64,000 bases of DNA from Gimesia sp. (GTDB lineage Bacteria; Planctomycetota; Planctomycetia; Planctomycetales; Planctomycetaceae): contig NZ_JAVJSQ010000006.1 of the NCBI RefSeq assembly GCF_040219335.1, forward strand, positions 124,001-188,000, read 5' to 3'. The notes under the pieces are model-generated. The model was not told the origin of the DNA, did no database searches, and saw nothing but the letters and a program-made list of their open reading frames with translations. Both the position numbers and the translations under genes were made by a program. This document shows, one piece after another, positions 1 to 7,671 of this stretch; position 1 is the stretch's first letter; each line of letters starts with the position of its first letter.

Positions 1-2265
1 CGACTGAATCAATGCAATAATCCGTGTTGCAGTCTGGGGGGATCGAAAGGAACCAAGTGTGCGGAGAGCCTGGTTTCGTCGTTGCCAGACTTCTGCTGGA
101 GCAGTGAGTTTCTTAGCACGCATTTTTTCAGGGAGATCCGGATCAAATTGGTTGAGCACAAACGGTAATGCGGCTGACTTATCCATTTGCAAAGCTTCAA
201 TGATCCTGAGCGATTCATTAACATGCTTTGGGTTCGATTCAGCAAGTTTCAACAACCTGGCGAAGTTTTGTTTCGAGTCAACTCCAGCAGTACACAGCAT
301 AAACAATCGGCCCATTTGTTCCTGCACATCAAGCTTCGCGATATCAAGTTGATCGAGTCGCTTTATGAACACTTGCCATTTACCAAATTCTTGCAGTTCA
401 CTAATGTCTGGATCATAATCCTTGTTTTTGTAGATTGTTTCCAATCTGGCGAAGTCACTGTCGGATATCATTTTAGGCGACTTCCCCTTAGCCTCAATCC
501 ATTTGTTGGTTTCTGCGACGCGATCAGGATCAATCCTCCGTTGTCTCCGTGATCGCGAATACTTGTCCAGAAAGCCAGGGTATTCCTGCTGGATCTTAAC
601 TCCAACTTGATAGGCCTGTTTTCCTCTCAGCCTGGAAAACAACTTAGTCATTAACAGTGGTCTGACCGTTATATTTTTGGTCTTCTTAAGAACTGTCTCA
701 ATATCAGCCAACTCAACACGGGACTCGCCGAAAGAATAGCCATTACCTTGGAAATCGACCGCAATCAAATGCAGCATCGTTGCCTCATTGATGAGCCGAG
801 TCTCAAAGCGACAGCCACCATTTTCTAGTTTTGTAACTGATTGAGGAGCAGGAGCAATAATTGGCTGGACGGTTGCAGGACATGTAACTGTCACAGGTAC
901 AGTTTGAAGCGCGGGAAAGACAGCCGACAGTTCAGTTATGTTATTGAAAGGCTGGCCAGAGTTCCCTGGATTGGGAAATGAATCCGTGTGACAATCATAC
1001 TCAATGAAGATCTTACTATGACTTTTGGCCTGTAATGGTGCGGCAAAGGAAATTAATACTGGCTGACAATTCTGATTTAAACGGTATCTGCGCGATAAAA
1101 ATTCCGCCTGCTGTGGCCGACCAATTGCATCCAACACAGTCGGGTCAGAATAAAAATCGTTACTTTCTCTGCGTGGCTCAGTGTCATACTTTATCAATTT
1201 CCCCGTGTAGGGGCTCACCAATGACTCATTGAATCCCCATTCAGCGAGTTTTTTTGTTCTTTCGAGATCCTCTGTTTTTATTTCTTGATCGATATCAGGA
1301 AACAAGGTTCTCATGAGCGATACACTCGGGAGATGGGGATGCGGATGGAAAGCACCGGCCTGGATATATCCGACAAACTGCTTTGACATTTGCAGGCTTA
1401 AGCCCATATGGTCGTGAACGTATTTTAGCATCGGACCGTTGAGCAGTTCCTCTGGCTCACGCTGCATATCCCAGGCCTGACGCAACTTCGGTACAAGCTC
1501 TGCAAGATCTGGCTTAGAGGCTAACCACTTGTCAGCCTGCGCACGCCATTGCTTCTCATAGGGGGCGAAACCATAACTTCGAGCAAGAATCGAAACGTAT
1601 TTCCTTTGAGTATCGGGTAAGTCAATTCTAAACTTCGGATCGATCTCAGGCATCAACTCGATTAGATCGAGAAGAGAAGCATCTCCCCTGGCAACATGAT
1701 ACGCAGCAGATACTTTTTGGTGACTTTTATAAATCAAATGATTATTTCCACGACTCTCAAAAGTCGTGGAAATTTCCCTGAGATTTGCACGGTCTCTGAT
1801 GAGTTGCCGATATTTGGTGACCAAACCAAGTAGTTCCACATCTTGCTGAATCAGGGCTTCAAACCGATCCCCCCACTCGTCCTGATTTTTAAATTGCCGA
1901 AATCCAGTATTAGGAGTTGCTGCTTTTAAGACCGGCTGAGTTTCATAATTCACTGGCTTACCATCAACCAGGATACGGCACCACGGCTTTTTGGTATCAT
2001 ACAGCGCCCTTAGTGGAGCAGACACGGGAAAGATTCGCGTAAGACTGTCAGGTTTGTCTGACGGATTATGCAGCGTATACGAAACGCGAAACGATGTGTT
2101 CAAATATTGTTGCGGAGTAAATTCTACCTTAATATTGATGGCCCCCTGCTCAATTCGCACAGCAGACTCTTCTTTGTCCTGAAAAGCAGAAATGAGGGCA
2201 AGTGGCACCAGAAAGAAACATGCAATAACCAGGCTCAGAAAAAAACGGAGAGTGTTCGTGCGCAT
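1..2265 (-). CDS. large exported protein of unknown function, 3' end outside window
   Basis: The reverse strand is open without a stop for 755 codons from an ATG at 2265 to base 1, so the gene continues beyond the left edge. I chose this ATG over an in-frame one at 2277 because a GAGG lies 6 bases upstream. The first ~25 residues look like a signal peptide (MRTNTLRFFLSLVIACFF, then LVPLALIS), so the product is probably exported. After that comes a beta-rich part with a phrase typical of surface domains (VSYTLHNPSDKPDSLTRIF), then a long mixed region. The last ~100 visible residues, with repeated Leu/Ala spacing and NPKHVNESLRIIEALQ, resemble HEAT or armadillo helices. I recognise no catalytic motif and no family. 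A perfect 12-bp inverted repeat sits inside the gene at 1744-1773. No upstream gene is close, so it probably has its own promoter in 2266-2499. Confidence 0.75.
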   Translation of the reverse strand, partial: MRTNTLRFFLSLVIACFFLVPLALISAFQDKEESAVRIEQGAINIKVEFTPQQYLNTSFRVSYTLHNPSDKPDSLTRIFPVSAPLRALYDTKKPWCRILVDGKPVNYETQPVLKAATPNTGFRQFKNQDEWGDRFEALIQQDVELLGLVTKYRQLIRDRANLREISTTFESRGNNHLIYKSHQKVSAAYHVARGDASLLDLIELMPEIDPKFRIDLPDTQRKYVSILARSYGFAPYEKQWRAQADKWLASKPDLAELVPKLRQAWDMQREPEELLNGPMLKYVHDHMGLSLQMSKQFVGYIQAGAFHPHPHLPSVSLMRTLFPDIDQEIKTEDLERTKKLAEWGFNESLVSPYTGKLIKYDTEPRRESNDFYSDPTVLDAIGRPQQAEFLSRRYRLNQNCQPVLISFAAPLQAKSHSKIFIEYDCHTDSFPNPGNSGQPFNNITELSAVFPALQTVPVTVTCPATVQPIIAPAPQSVTKLENGGCRFETRLINEATMLHLIAVDFQGNGYSFGESRVELADIETVLKKTKNITVRPLLMTKLFSRLRGKQAYQVGVKIQQEYPGFLDKYSRSRRQRRIDPDRVAETNKWIEAKGKSPKMISDSDFARLETIYKNKDYDPDISELQEFGKWQVFIKRLDQLDIAKLDVQEQMGRLFMLCTAGVDSKQNFARLLKLAESNPKHVNESLRIIEALQMDKSAALPFVLNQFDPDLPEKMRAKKLTAPAEVWQRRNQALRTLGSFRSPQTATRIIALIQS
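1744..1773. repeat. perfect inverted repeat inside a coding region
   Basis: ATTTCCACGACT at 1744-1755 and its exact complement at 1762-1773 are separated by a 6-base loop (CTCAAA). The arms lie within the exported-protein gene and encode the residues around TTFESRGN. There is no T-run after the hairpin on either strand, so it is not a standard terminator. Its function is unknown. Confidence 0.6.
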
Positions 2266-2499
2266 CGCGGACCTCATGTCCCTATGAGGGAATTTGAGTG
2301 AGAGAGAACAGATTCAGGATTGTTCAATTGTATAGTTCACTTTCGCTTCGTCAAGCTCTTCTTGAAAGAGACTTATCGCGACAAAGGACGCGGGTTGCCT
2401 TCCCGCATTACATACTTTTAAAGTGAGCTGCAATTCGTCCAAATCACCTCACTTCCTTGGCAGTGAGTTAAGGGGACAGGATTGAATTAGATATGAGTC

Positions 2500-3300
2500 C
2501 TAGTGTCTTCCCATCCTTCTGCTCACTCCTTTCGCACTGGGGCGTTTATCAGGCTCCATCGCCAGCAGATCAATCAGCTCGCTGCGGAATTCAGGGGGAA
2601 TCTTCTCTGTTAATGATTCGACGAAATCCGGTCTCCATAAAGCAGAGATGATTTCCAGAGCCGACATGTCGCGCATTACTGATGCACCACACAGCATTTC
2701 GGCGAATATTAATCCCAGGGAGAAGATGTCGCTGGCGGCACTCAAGCGAGCGCCGCGGGCCTGTTCGGGAGACATATAAGCCGGGGTACCAGAGATGCCG
2801 TTGGAGTCGGCAGCTGAGACGGTGGCTGCATCGATGGGATTGGATTTGAGCACCACGGTTTCATCCAACTCCAGCTCTGCTGCTTCCGGTTCCGTAGCGA
2901 CATCTGCGTTCGTCGTGACCGTAAACTGCGGTCCGGTATCGGAACCGGCTCTGGTGACGACCTCCTGATGACGAAAAGAACGGGCCAGCCCGAAGTCGAC
3001 GATCACTGGTTCGTCGCCTCCCCGCAGCAGAATATTCGCCGGCTTCAGGTCTCCGTGCACGATTCCTTTTTCGTGAGCAGCAGCCAGTCCCAAAGCAATC
3101 TGCTCCGCGATCCTGCGGAATTGACGTCGATCGAATCCGCTGTCAATCAGATCTGCAAGTGAGCCACCATCGATGTACTCCATGACAATCGTCGGTATGG
3201 TGTCAATCGTATCCACAGAATAAATCGTGCAGACATTCGGGTGCTGGATGCCGGCTGCCGACCGTGCCTCACGCAGGAGTTGTTTTTCAGTCTGATCATC
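2500..3300 (-). pseudogene. Ser/Thr protein kinase catalytic region, separated by TAG from its N-lobe
   Basis: This is the remainder of a Hanks-type kinase whose glycine loop and beta-3 lysine are encoded just upstream in the same frame. Reading on after the TAG at 3301-3303 gives DDQTEKQLLREARSAAG (alpha-C helix with its Glu), then IQHPNVCTIYSV, the hinge VMEYIDGGSL, the catalytic loop HGDLKPANILL (HGD in place of HRD), the metal-binding DFGLA, the P+1 loop TPAYMSPEQARG, the alpha-F SDIFSLGLIFAEML, and the closing Arg motif MEPDKRPSAKG. The gene ends in TAG at 2500-2502. All kinase subdomains are present and uncorrupted apart from the single stop, so decay is recent, or the stop is bypassed, or it is a sequence error. 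A GTG at 3216 could restart translation, but the product would lack the N-lobe and could not bind ATP normally. I see no ribosome-binding site for it. Confidence 0.75.
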
Positions 3301-3990
3301 CTATTTCACGATGATTTTGAGCGCAACTTTACGACCGAGACGCATGTCTTCGGCTGCGAAAACCTGCCCGAAAGCACCCCGGCCCAGCTCGCGTTCAATG
3401 CGGTAATGGCCGAGAACCCGGCCCGGCTTCAAAAGCGACACGGTATCCAGCACACCATCGGCACGTTTCCAGTTGGCCGGACAGAGTCCTCCGGACTGTA
3501 AGGCATCCAAGATACGCAGGACGTCTTGTACATTCCGACCCACGCTCAAGTCATAACTGGCAGCAAAGCGCAGGATCCCTTCCGGGTCAATCAGAAACAA
3601 TCCGCGATTCGGCAGGCCGTCGACCTCCCGCCAGACGCCAAAATACTGGCAAAGCGCCCCCTGGGGATCAGAGGCCAGTGGAAAACGGAGACCTTCAACG
3701 CCGCCTTCATTTGCGGGGGTATTCAGCCACTGCGCGTGTGTCTCGAGGGAGTCGATACTCACCCCCAATAGATCGCAGTTGAGTTGATCAAACTGCAGTT
3801 TCTCAGCGCTGAATCCTGTGAGTTCGGTGGGGCAGACAAAGGAGAAGTCATGCGGATAGAAGATCAGTGCCAGCCAGCGTCCCTGGTAATCTGCGGACTG
3901 GATCTGCTCGTGTTGCAGGTCGGGGGTAACCACGCTCAATTGAAATGGTCGAACCTGTGAACCAACGACACAGTTTTGTACGGAGTTCAT
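3301..3990 (-). CDS. typical 2-Cys peroxiredoxin (AhpC type) fused to a kinase N-lobe
   Basis: Residues 1 to ~185 form an AhpC/Prx1-type thiol peroxidase, which reduces peroxides. The peroxidatic Cys53 lies in DFSFVCPTE and the resolving Cys170 in GGLCPANWK, so both expected cysteines are present. Residues ~190-229 then start a Ser/Thr kinase: VLGHYRIERELGRGAFGQVF is the glycine loop, and Lys225 in RKVALKII is the ATP-anchoring lysine. The frame stops at TAG (3301-3303), but the kinase continues in the same frame downstream. The intact ancestor was therefore one ~496-residue peroxiredoxin-kinase protein. As it stands, the short product keeps a complete peroxidase with a 40-residue tail. The start ATG at 3990 has GGGGAG 6 bases upstream. 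A redox-sensing kinase is the natural inference for the fusion; this is not demonstrated. Confidence 0.85.
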   Translation of the reverse strand: MNSVQNCVVGSQVRPFQLSVVTPDLQHEQIQSADYQGRWLALIFYPHDFSFVCPTELTGFSAEKLQFDQLNCDLLGVSIDSLETHAQWLNTPANEGGVEGLRFPLASDPQGALCQYFGVWREVDGLPNRGLFLIDPEGILRFAASYDLSVGRNVQDVLRILDALQSGGLCPANWKRADGVLDTVSLLKPGRVLGHYRIERELGRGAFGQVFAAEDMRLGRKVALKIIVK

Positions 3991-4110
3991 TCAATCTCCC
4001 CTGACAGTTCAGACTCAAAGACGCGACACGAACGCAGGCACTCCAGTTTAACAGGAATGCCTTTAACTCTCGTCATAACCAGCGAGGTCAAATGAAACAA
4101 GCAGGCCATA

Positions 4111-4146
4111 AAACAAAAAAGCCTTAAGCTATAGAAGCTTAAGGCT
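4111..4146 (-). terminator. intrinsic terminator of tRNA-Lys
   Basis: An 11-bp perfect stem (AGCCTTAAGCT at 4120-4130 with 4136-4146) and a 5-base loop are followed on the minus strand by a run of six T and more T-rich sequence. It lies 9 bases after the tRNA 3' end. Confidence 0.85.
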
Positions 4147-4154
4147 CTTAAGAA

Positions 4155-4227
<73 letters not shown>

Positions 4228-4501
4228 ATTTGTTCTCACTGTATTTGATCGGCCGGAGCATTTGGTGCGGTATGGTCGGTGTCCGCTGCTCGACAGGCCG
4301 TTTGATGACTGAGTCAGGATAATAGCAACAACCACAATCACTTCACAACGTTACGGGCAAAAAAAATCTCTCTAAATTCATATTTTCTCAACCCTTAGTC
4401 GTTCAGACGCCTCTACTCCCTGACAGGTTCGCTTATTCCCGCCTCTGAACGTTTTTAAAGTGACTGCAGGGCCGCAGTCCACGGCCCGTTTCGTCCCCTG
4501 A

Positions 4502-6085
4502 CTACGCTCCGTAATCGCCCTGTGTGTACATTCCGTCAATATAACGCCACTGGGCCGGATTCGAATTCTTTGGCTGCAGAGCCGCCGGCAGACGCCCGGG
4601 GCGGACATTATCGTAGCACTGCAGCATCGAGAACCGGTGGATCGCCGCCGGAATTCCGACCGACGTGAAGACCGGATGTCCCGTCGAAGGGAAGGGGCCG
4701 CCATGATTCATCGCCGGGCTGACGGCCACGCCGGTGGGCATCTTGTCGTTCAGCAGTCGGCCCACCTTCTGACGCAGGGCCGGGGCGACCAGATCGTACA
4801 GCCCGTCATCCTCGCCCGTGGTCTGACTGTAAATGCATCCGGTCAGGTTCCCCTCCAGGCACTCGGCGATCTGAACCAGCTCCTCATCACTCTCCGCGAC
4901 GACAAACAGCGAACTGTTGCCGAACGCCTCGGCCTGTAAAGCTTCGGGATCTTTCAGGAAGGCACTCCCCGAGACAAGCAGCAGCGTATTCGCACAGGAG
5001 AACCCGTCGCCTTCGGTGGAAGTCCCACCGGTGACGAGTGTCGCCCCTGCTTCCTGAATCGCGGTAATACCGGACAGGAAGCCACGCTGCACTCCTTCGC
5101 TCAGCAGCACGCCGGCCGGGGCCGCTTCGAACTGCTGTTTGACCTGGTCGATGAAAGTCTCCGCAGCATCCCCGGCTTTGAGGACCACCAGCCCCGGGTT
5201 CGTACAGAACTGACCGGTTCCCATCAGGCAGCTCCCCTTGAATTCCTCCGCGATCTCCGCGCTCCGCTCGGCCAGTGCACCCGGCAGAACGAAGACCGGG
5301 TTGATGCTGGAGAGTTCCAGATAGACCGGCTTGCCCGCCTTGTCGGCTGCTTCCTTGATGGTCAGCCCCGCACTCCGTCCGCCGGTATAACCGATGGCCC
5401 CCATCAATGGGTGCGACACGAGTCGGCAGCCGTCGGAGTGGCTCGTCCGGTAGATCAGCTGCACGAAACCGGCCGGCATGTCAGTCGCTTTGGCGGCAGC
5501 GTCGGCGGCTTCACCGAAGATGCGTGTGGTTTCCGGGTGCGACGAATGTCCCTTGGCGATCACCGGGTTCCCCGCGGCAACCGCTGCGGCGAAGTCACCC
5601 CCGGCGATGCTGTTGAACGCAAACGGGAAGTTGTTCGGGCCAAACACGGTCACGGGACCAATCGGCCCGAACATCGAACTAATGCCGGTCGCGGTGTCGA
5701 TGGTCGGTTGTGCCCAGGAACCTTCGCGGGCATGATTGGCGGCCTGACGCAGTTGATTTGTCGTCCGCGGCAACTCGCCGTCACGCAGCCGCGGTGATTC
5801 GGGATAGCCGGTCTCCGCATGTGCGGCCTCGACCAGGGCGTCGGCGCGGGCTTCGATCTCATTCGCGTATGCTTCCAGGAAGGCGGCGAACCGCTCGCCC
5901 GGCCAGCCTCGCATCGCTTTGGATGCCTCAGCGGCCGCAATGATGGCAGATTCGATTTCGTCCCAGGGGCTGACGGGGAACAGCGGGGCCAGCGTTTCGC
6001 CGGTCGCGGGGTTCACTCCCTGAAACGTCTGAGACCCTGTCGAGGTTGTCCATTCTCCGTTAATCAGAACCGGTTGTGTTTCCAT
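4502..6085 (-). CDS. aldehyde dehydrogenase (NADP+), alpha-ketoglutaric semialdehyde dehydrogenase type
   Basis: A 527-residue member of the aldehyde dehydrogenase superfamily. It resembles the alpha-ketoglutaric semialdehyde (2,5-dioxovalerate) dehydrogenases, which form 2-oxoglutarate at the end of oxidative pentose, hexarate or hydroxyproline breakdown. Visible landmarks are the cofactor segment FGPNNFPFAFNSIAGGD, the Lys in NPVIAKGHSSHP, GYTGGRSAG after the Rossmann turn, the general-base Glu257 in VYLELSSINP, and the nucleophile Cys294 in GTGQFCTNPG. The C-terminal PFPSTGHPVFTSVG motif is typical of this subgroup. The ATG at 6085 is the only start that keeps the family N-terminus (LINGEW). 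The gene diverges from the flavoprotein at 6187, with ~100 bases between them for both promoters. No sugar-degradation genes are adjacent, so the substrate is inferred from family only. Confidence 0.9.
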   Translation of the reverse strand: METQPVLINGEWTTSTGSQTFQGVNPATGETLAPLFPVSPWDEIESAIIAAAEASKAMRGWPGERFAAFLEAYANEIEARADALVEAAHAETGYPESPRLRDGELPRTTNQLRQAANHAREGSWAQPTIDTATGISSMFGPIGPVTVFGPNNFPFAFNSIAGGDFAAAVAAGNPVIAKGHSSHPETTRIFGEAADAAAKATDMPAGFVQLIYRTSHSDGCRLVSHPLMGAIGYTGGRSAGLTIKEAADKAGKPVYLELSSINPVFVLPGALAERSAEIAEEFKGSCLMGTGQFCTNPGLVVLKAGDAAETFIDQVKQQFEAAPAGVLLSEGVQRGFLSGITAIQEAGATLVTGGTSTEGDGFSCANTLLLVSGSAFLKDPEALQAEAFGNSSLFVVAESDEELVQIAECLEGNLTGCIYSQTTGEDDGLYDLVAPALRQKVGRLLNDKMPTGVAVSPAMNHGGPFPSTGHPVFTSVGIPAAIHRFSMLQCYDNVRPGRLPAALQPKNSNPAQWRYIDGMYTQGDYGA

Positions 6086-6186
6086 GATCTATCCTTTTCA
6101 ACCTGCTTTTTTGCGGGGCAATCAGTTAGTATGTGCAGCGTGTGTTTTCGTTTGTCTTTCGATTCGAGCAGAGGCTGTCCGCTCTG

Positions 6187-7659
6187 ATGCAGCAATTTGA
6201 TGTGGTGATCCTGGGAGCCGGTTTCGGCGGCAGTCTGACGGCCCTGTTGCTCGATCGCATCGGACTCTCCGTCGCCCTGGTCGACCGCGGCACCCATCCC
6301 CGTTTCGCGATTGGGGAATCCTCCACGCCCGCCGCCGGCTATCTGCTCCAGTCACTGGCTGCACAGTACGATCTTCCACAATTTGAGCCATTTTGCAAGT
6401 ATGGGACCTGGCAGCAGGCCTATCCCGACATCGGCTGCGGCATTAAGCGGGGCTTCAGTTACTTTGCCCACACGCCGCATCAGCCCTTCCAGGCACAGCC
6501 CGCGCATGGCAGTGAATTGCTGGTGACCGCCAATCTCAGTGACATGCTCGCCGACACACACTGGTACCGGGCCGACGTCGATCACTGGTTCGCCCGGCAG
6601 GTAGCTGCGTCCGGCATTGTCTATCAAGATCAGACCGAAGTTGAATTACAGCACAACTACCCGGGCTGGCAGATCCAGGGGACCCGATTCGGCGAACGTA
6701 TCGATCTCCAGGCGAACTTTCTGATCGACGCCACCGGGGCCGCGGGTATCGTTGCCCACACGCTGGGCATCGAAGCGGAAACCGATTTCAAAACTCACTC
6801 GTCCGCGATCTTCGGGCATTTCCACAATGTCGCACCCTGGCAGACCATCCTGGACCGGCAGGGCATCGAGCGGGACGATTATCCCTTCAACTCCGATCGC
6901 AGCGCCCTGCATCATGTTCTCGATGAAGGCTGGATGTGGCAGCTGCGATTCAATAACGGCATCACCAGCGCCGGCTTCGTTTTCGACGGAGAAACAGGGC
7001 AGCAGAACTGGGAAACAATGCTGGACCGTTATCCCTCGATTAAAGCACAGTTCGCTACTGCAGAATGCGTCGCCCCGGTAGACGGACTGCAGACCACCGG
7101 CCGCCTGCAGCGAGGCTGGAAAGAGTGTGCCGGGCCGGACTGGGCATTGCTTCCTCACACCGCCGGCTTCATCGACCCGTTACACAGCACGGGCATCGCC
7201 CACACGCTGTGCGGCATCGAACGACTCGTTACCATCCTGCAACAGCATTCAGGGCAGGGGACGCTGACCGAAGCTCTCGCCGCATACTCACAATCACTGC
7301 AGACCGAACGCACATTGATCGATACTCTGGTCGCCTGCTGTTATCGTAGTCGGCATGATTTTGAACGGTTTTGGCTGAGTACGCTCTTCTATTTCGCCGC
7401 CGCGACGAGCTATGAGCACCTCCGCTTTCACGAACAGCAACGACCCTGGCTCCTCTGTGCCGACGATGAACGTTTTCGACAGGCGGTTGCCGACTGGTAT
7501 GGGCTTGTTTCCCGCGATGACCTTTCCGCAGACCACAAAACAGACTGGCTGCAGACTGCGCGTGAACTGCTCGCGCCCTGGGATCGCGTGGGACTGTTCG
7601 AACCAGCGGTGCCCCACATGTATTACTACACCGCGGCCCCGGAAGCGGAACCGCGGTGA
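6187..7659 (+). CDS. FAD-dependent oxidoreductase of the tryptophan-halogenase-like superfamily
   Basis: The protein opens with an FAD-binding Rossmann motif, DVVILGAGFGGSLTALLL, followed by VALVDRG (ribose-binding acid) and GESSTPA, close to the GEST/GEAT segment of flavin-dependent halogenases. A second FAD contact, LIDATGAAG, and the late GFIDPLHSTGIAHTL segment also fit this superfamily. The WxWxIP signature of true tryptophan halogenases is not intact: the corresponding place reads EGWMWQLRF. I therefore call an oxidoreductase or geranylgeranyl-reductase-like flavoenzyme rather than a proven halogenase. The ATG at 6187 is preferred because it places the Rossmann strand at residue 4, as in the family; a longer frame begins at 6133 but adds an unrelated N-terminus. 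It is convergent with htpG, with only 12 bases between the stop codons. Confidence 0.8.
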   Translation: MQQFDVVILGAGFGGSLTALLLDRIGLSVALVDRGTHPRFAIGESSTPAAGYLLQSLAAQYDLPQFEPFCKYGTWQQAYPDIGCGIKRGFSYFAHTPHQPFQAQPAHGSELLVTANLSDMLADTHWYRADVDHWFARQVAASGIVYQDQTEVELQHNYPGWQIQGTRFGERIDLQANFLIDATGAAGIVAHTLGIEAETDFKTHSSAIFGHFHNVAPWQTILDRQGIERDDYPFNSDRSALHHVLDEGWMWQLRFNNGITSAGFVFDGETGQQNWETMLDRYPSIKAQFATAECVAPVDGLQTTGRLQRGWKECAGPDWALLPHTAGFIDPLHSTGIAHTLCGIERLVTILQQHSGQGTLTEALAAYSQSLQTERTLIDTLVACCYRSRHDFERFWLSTLFYFAAATSYEHLRFHEQQRPWLLCADDERFRQAVADWYGLVSRDDLSADHKTDWLQTARELLAPWDRVGLFEPAVPHMYYYTAAPEAEPR

Positions 7660-7671
7660 GCAATAAGTCTC

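Noticed and set aside
3301-3303. TAG read as pyrrolysine or as a reassigned sense codon
   Set aside because: TAG ends the same gene at 2500-2502 and also ends pnp, the NfeD-type gene and the MOSC gene. No pyl genes or suppressor tRNA are seen in the window.
6133-6186. Upstream start for the flavoprotein
   Set aside because: It adds 18 residues unrelated to the family; the Rossmann strand begins directly after the ATG at 6187.
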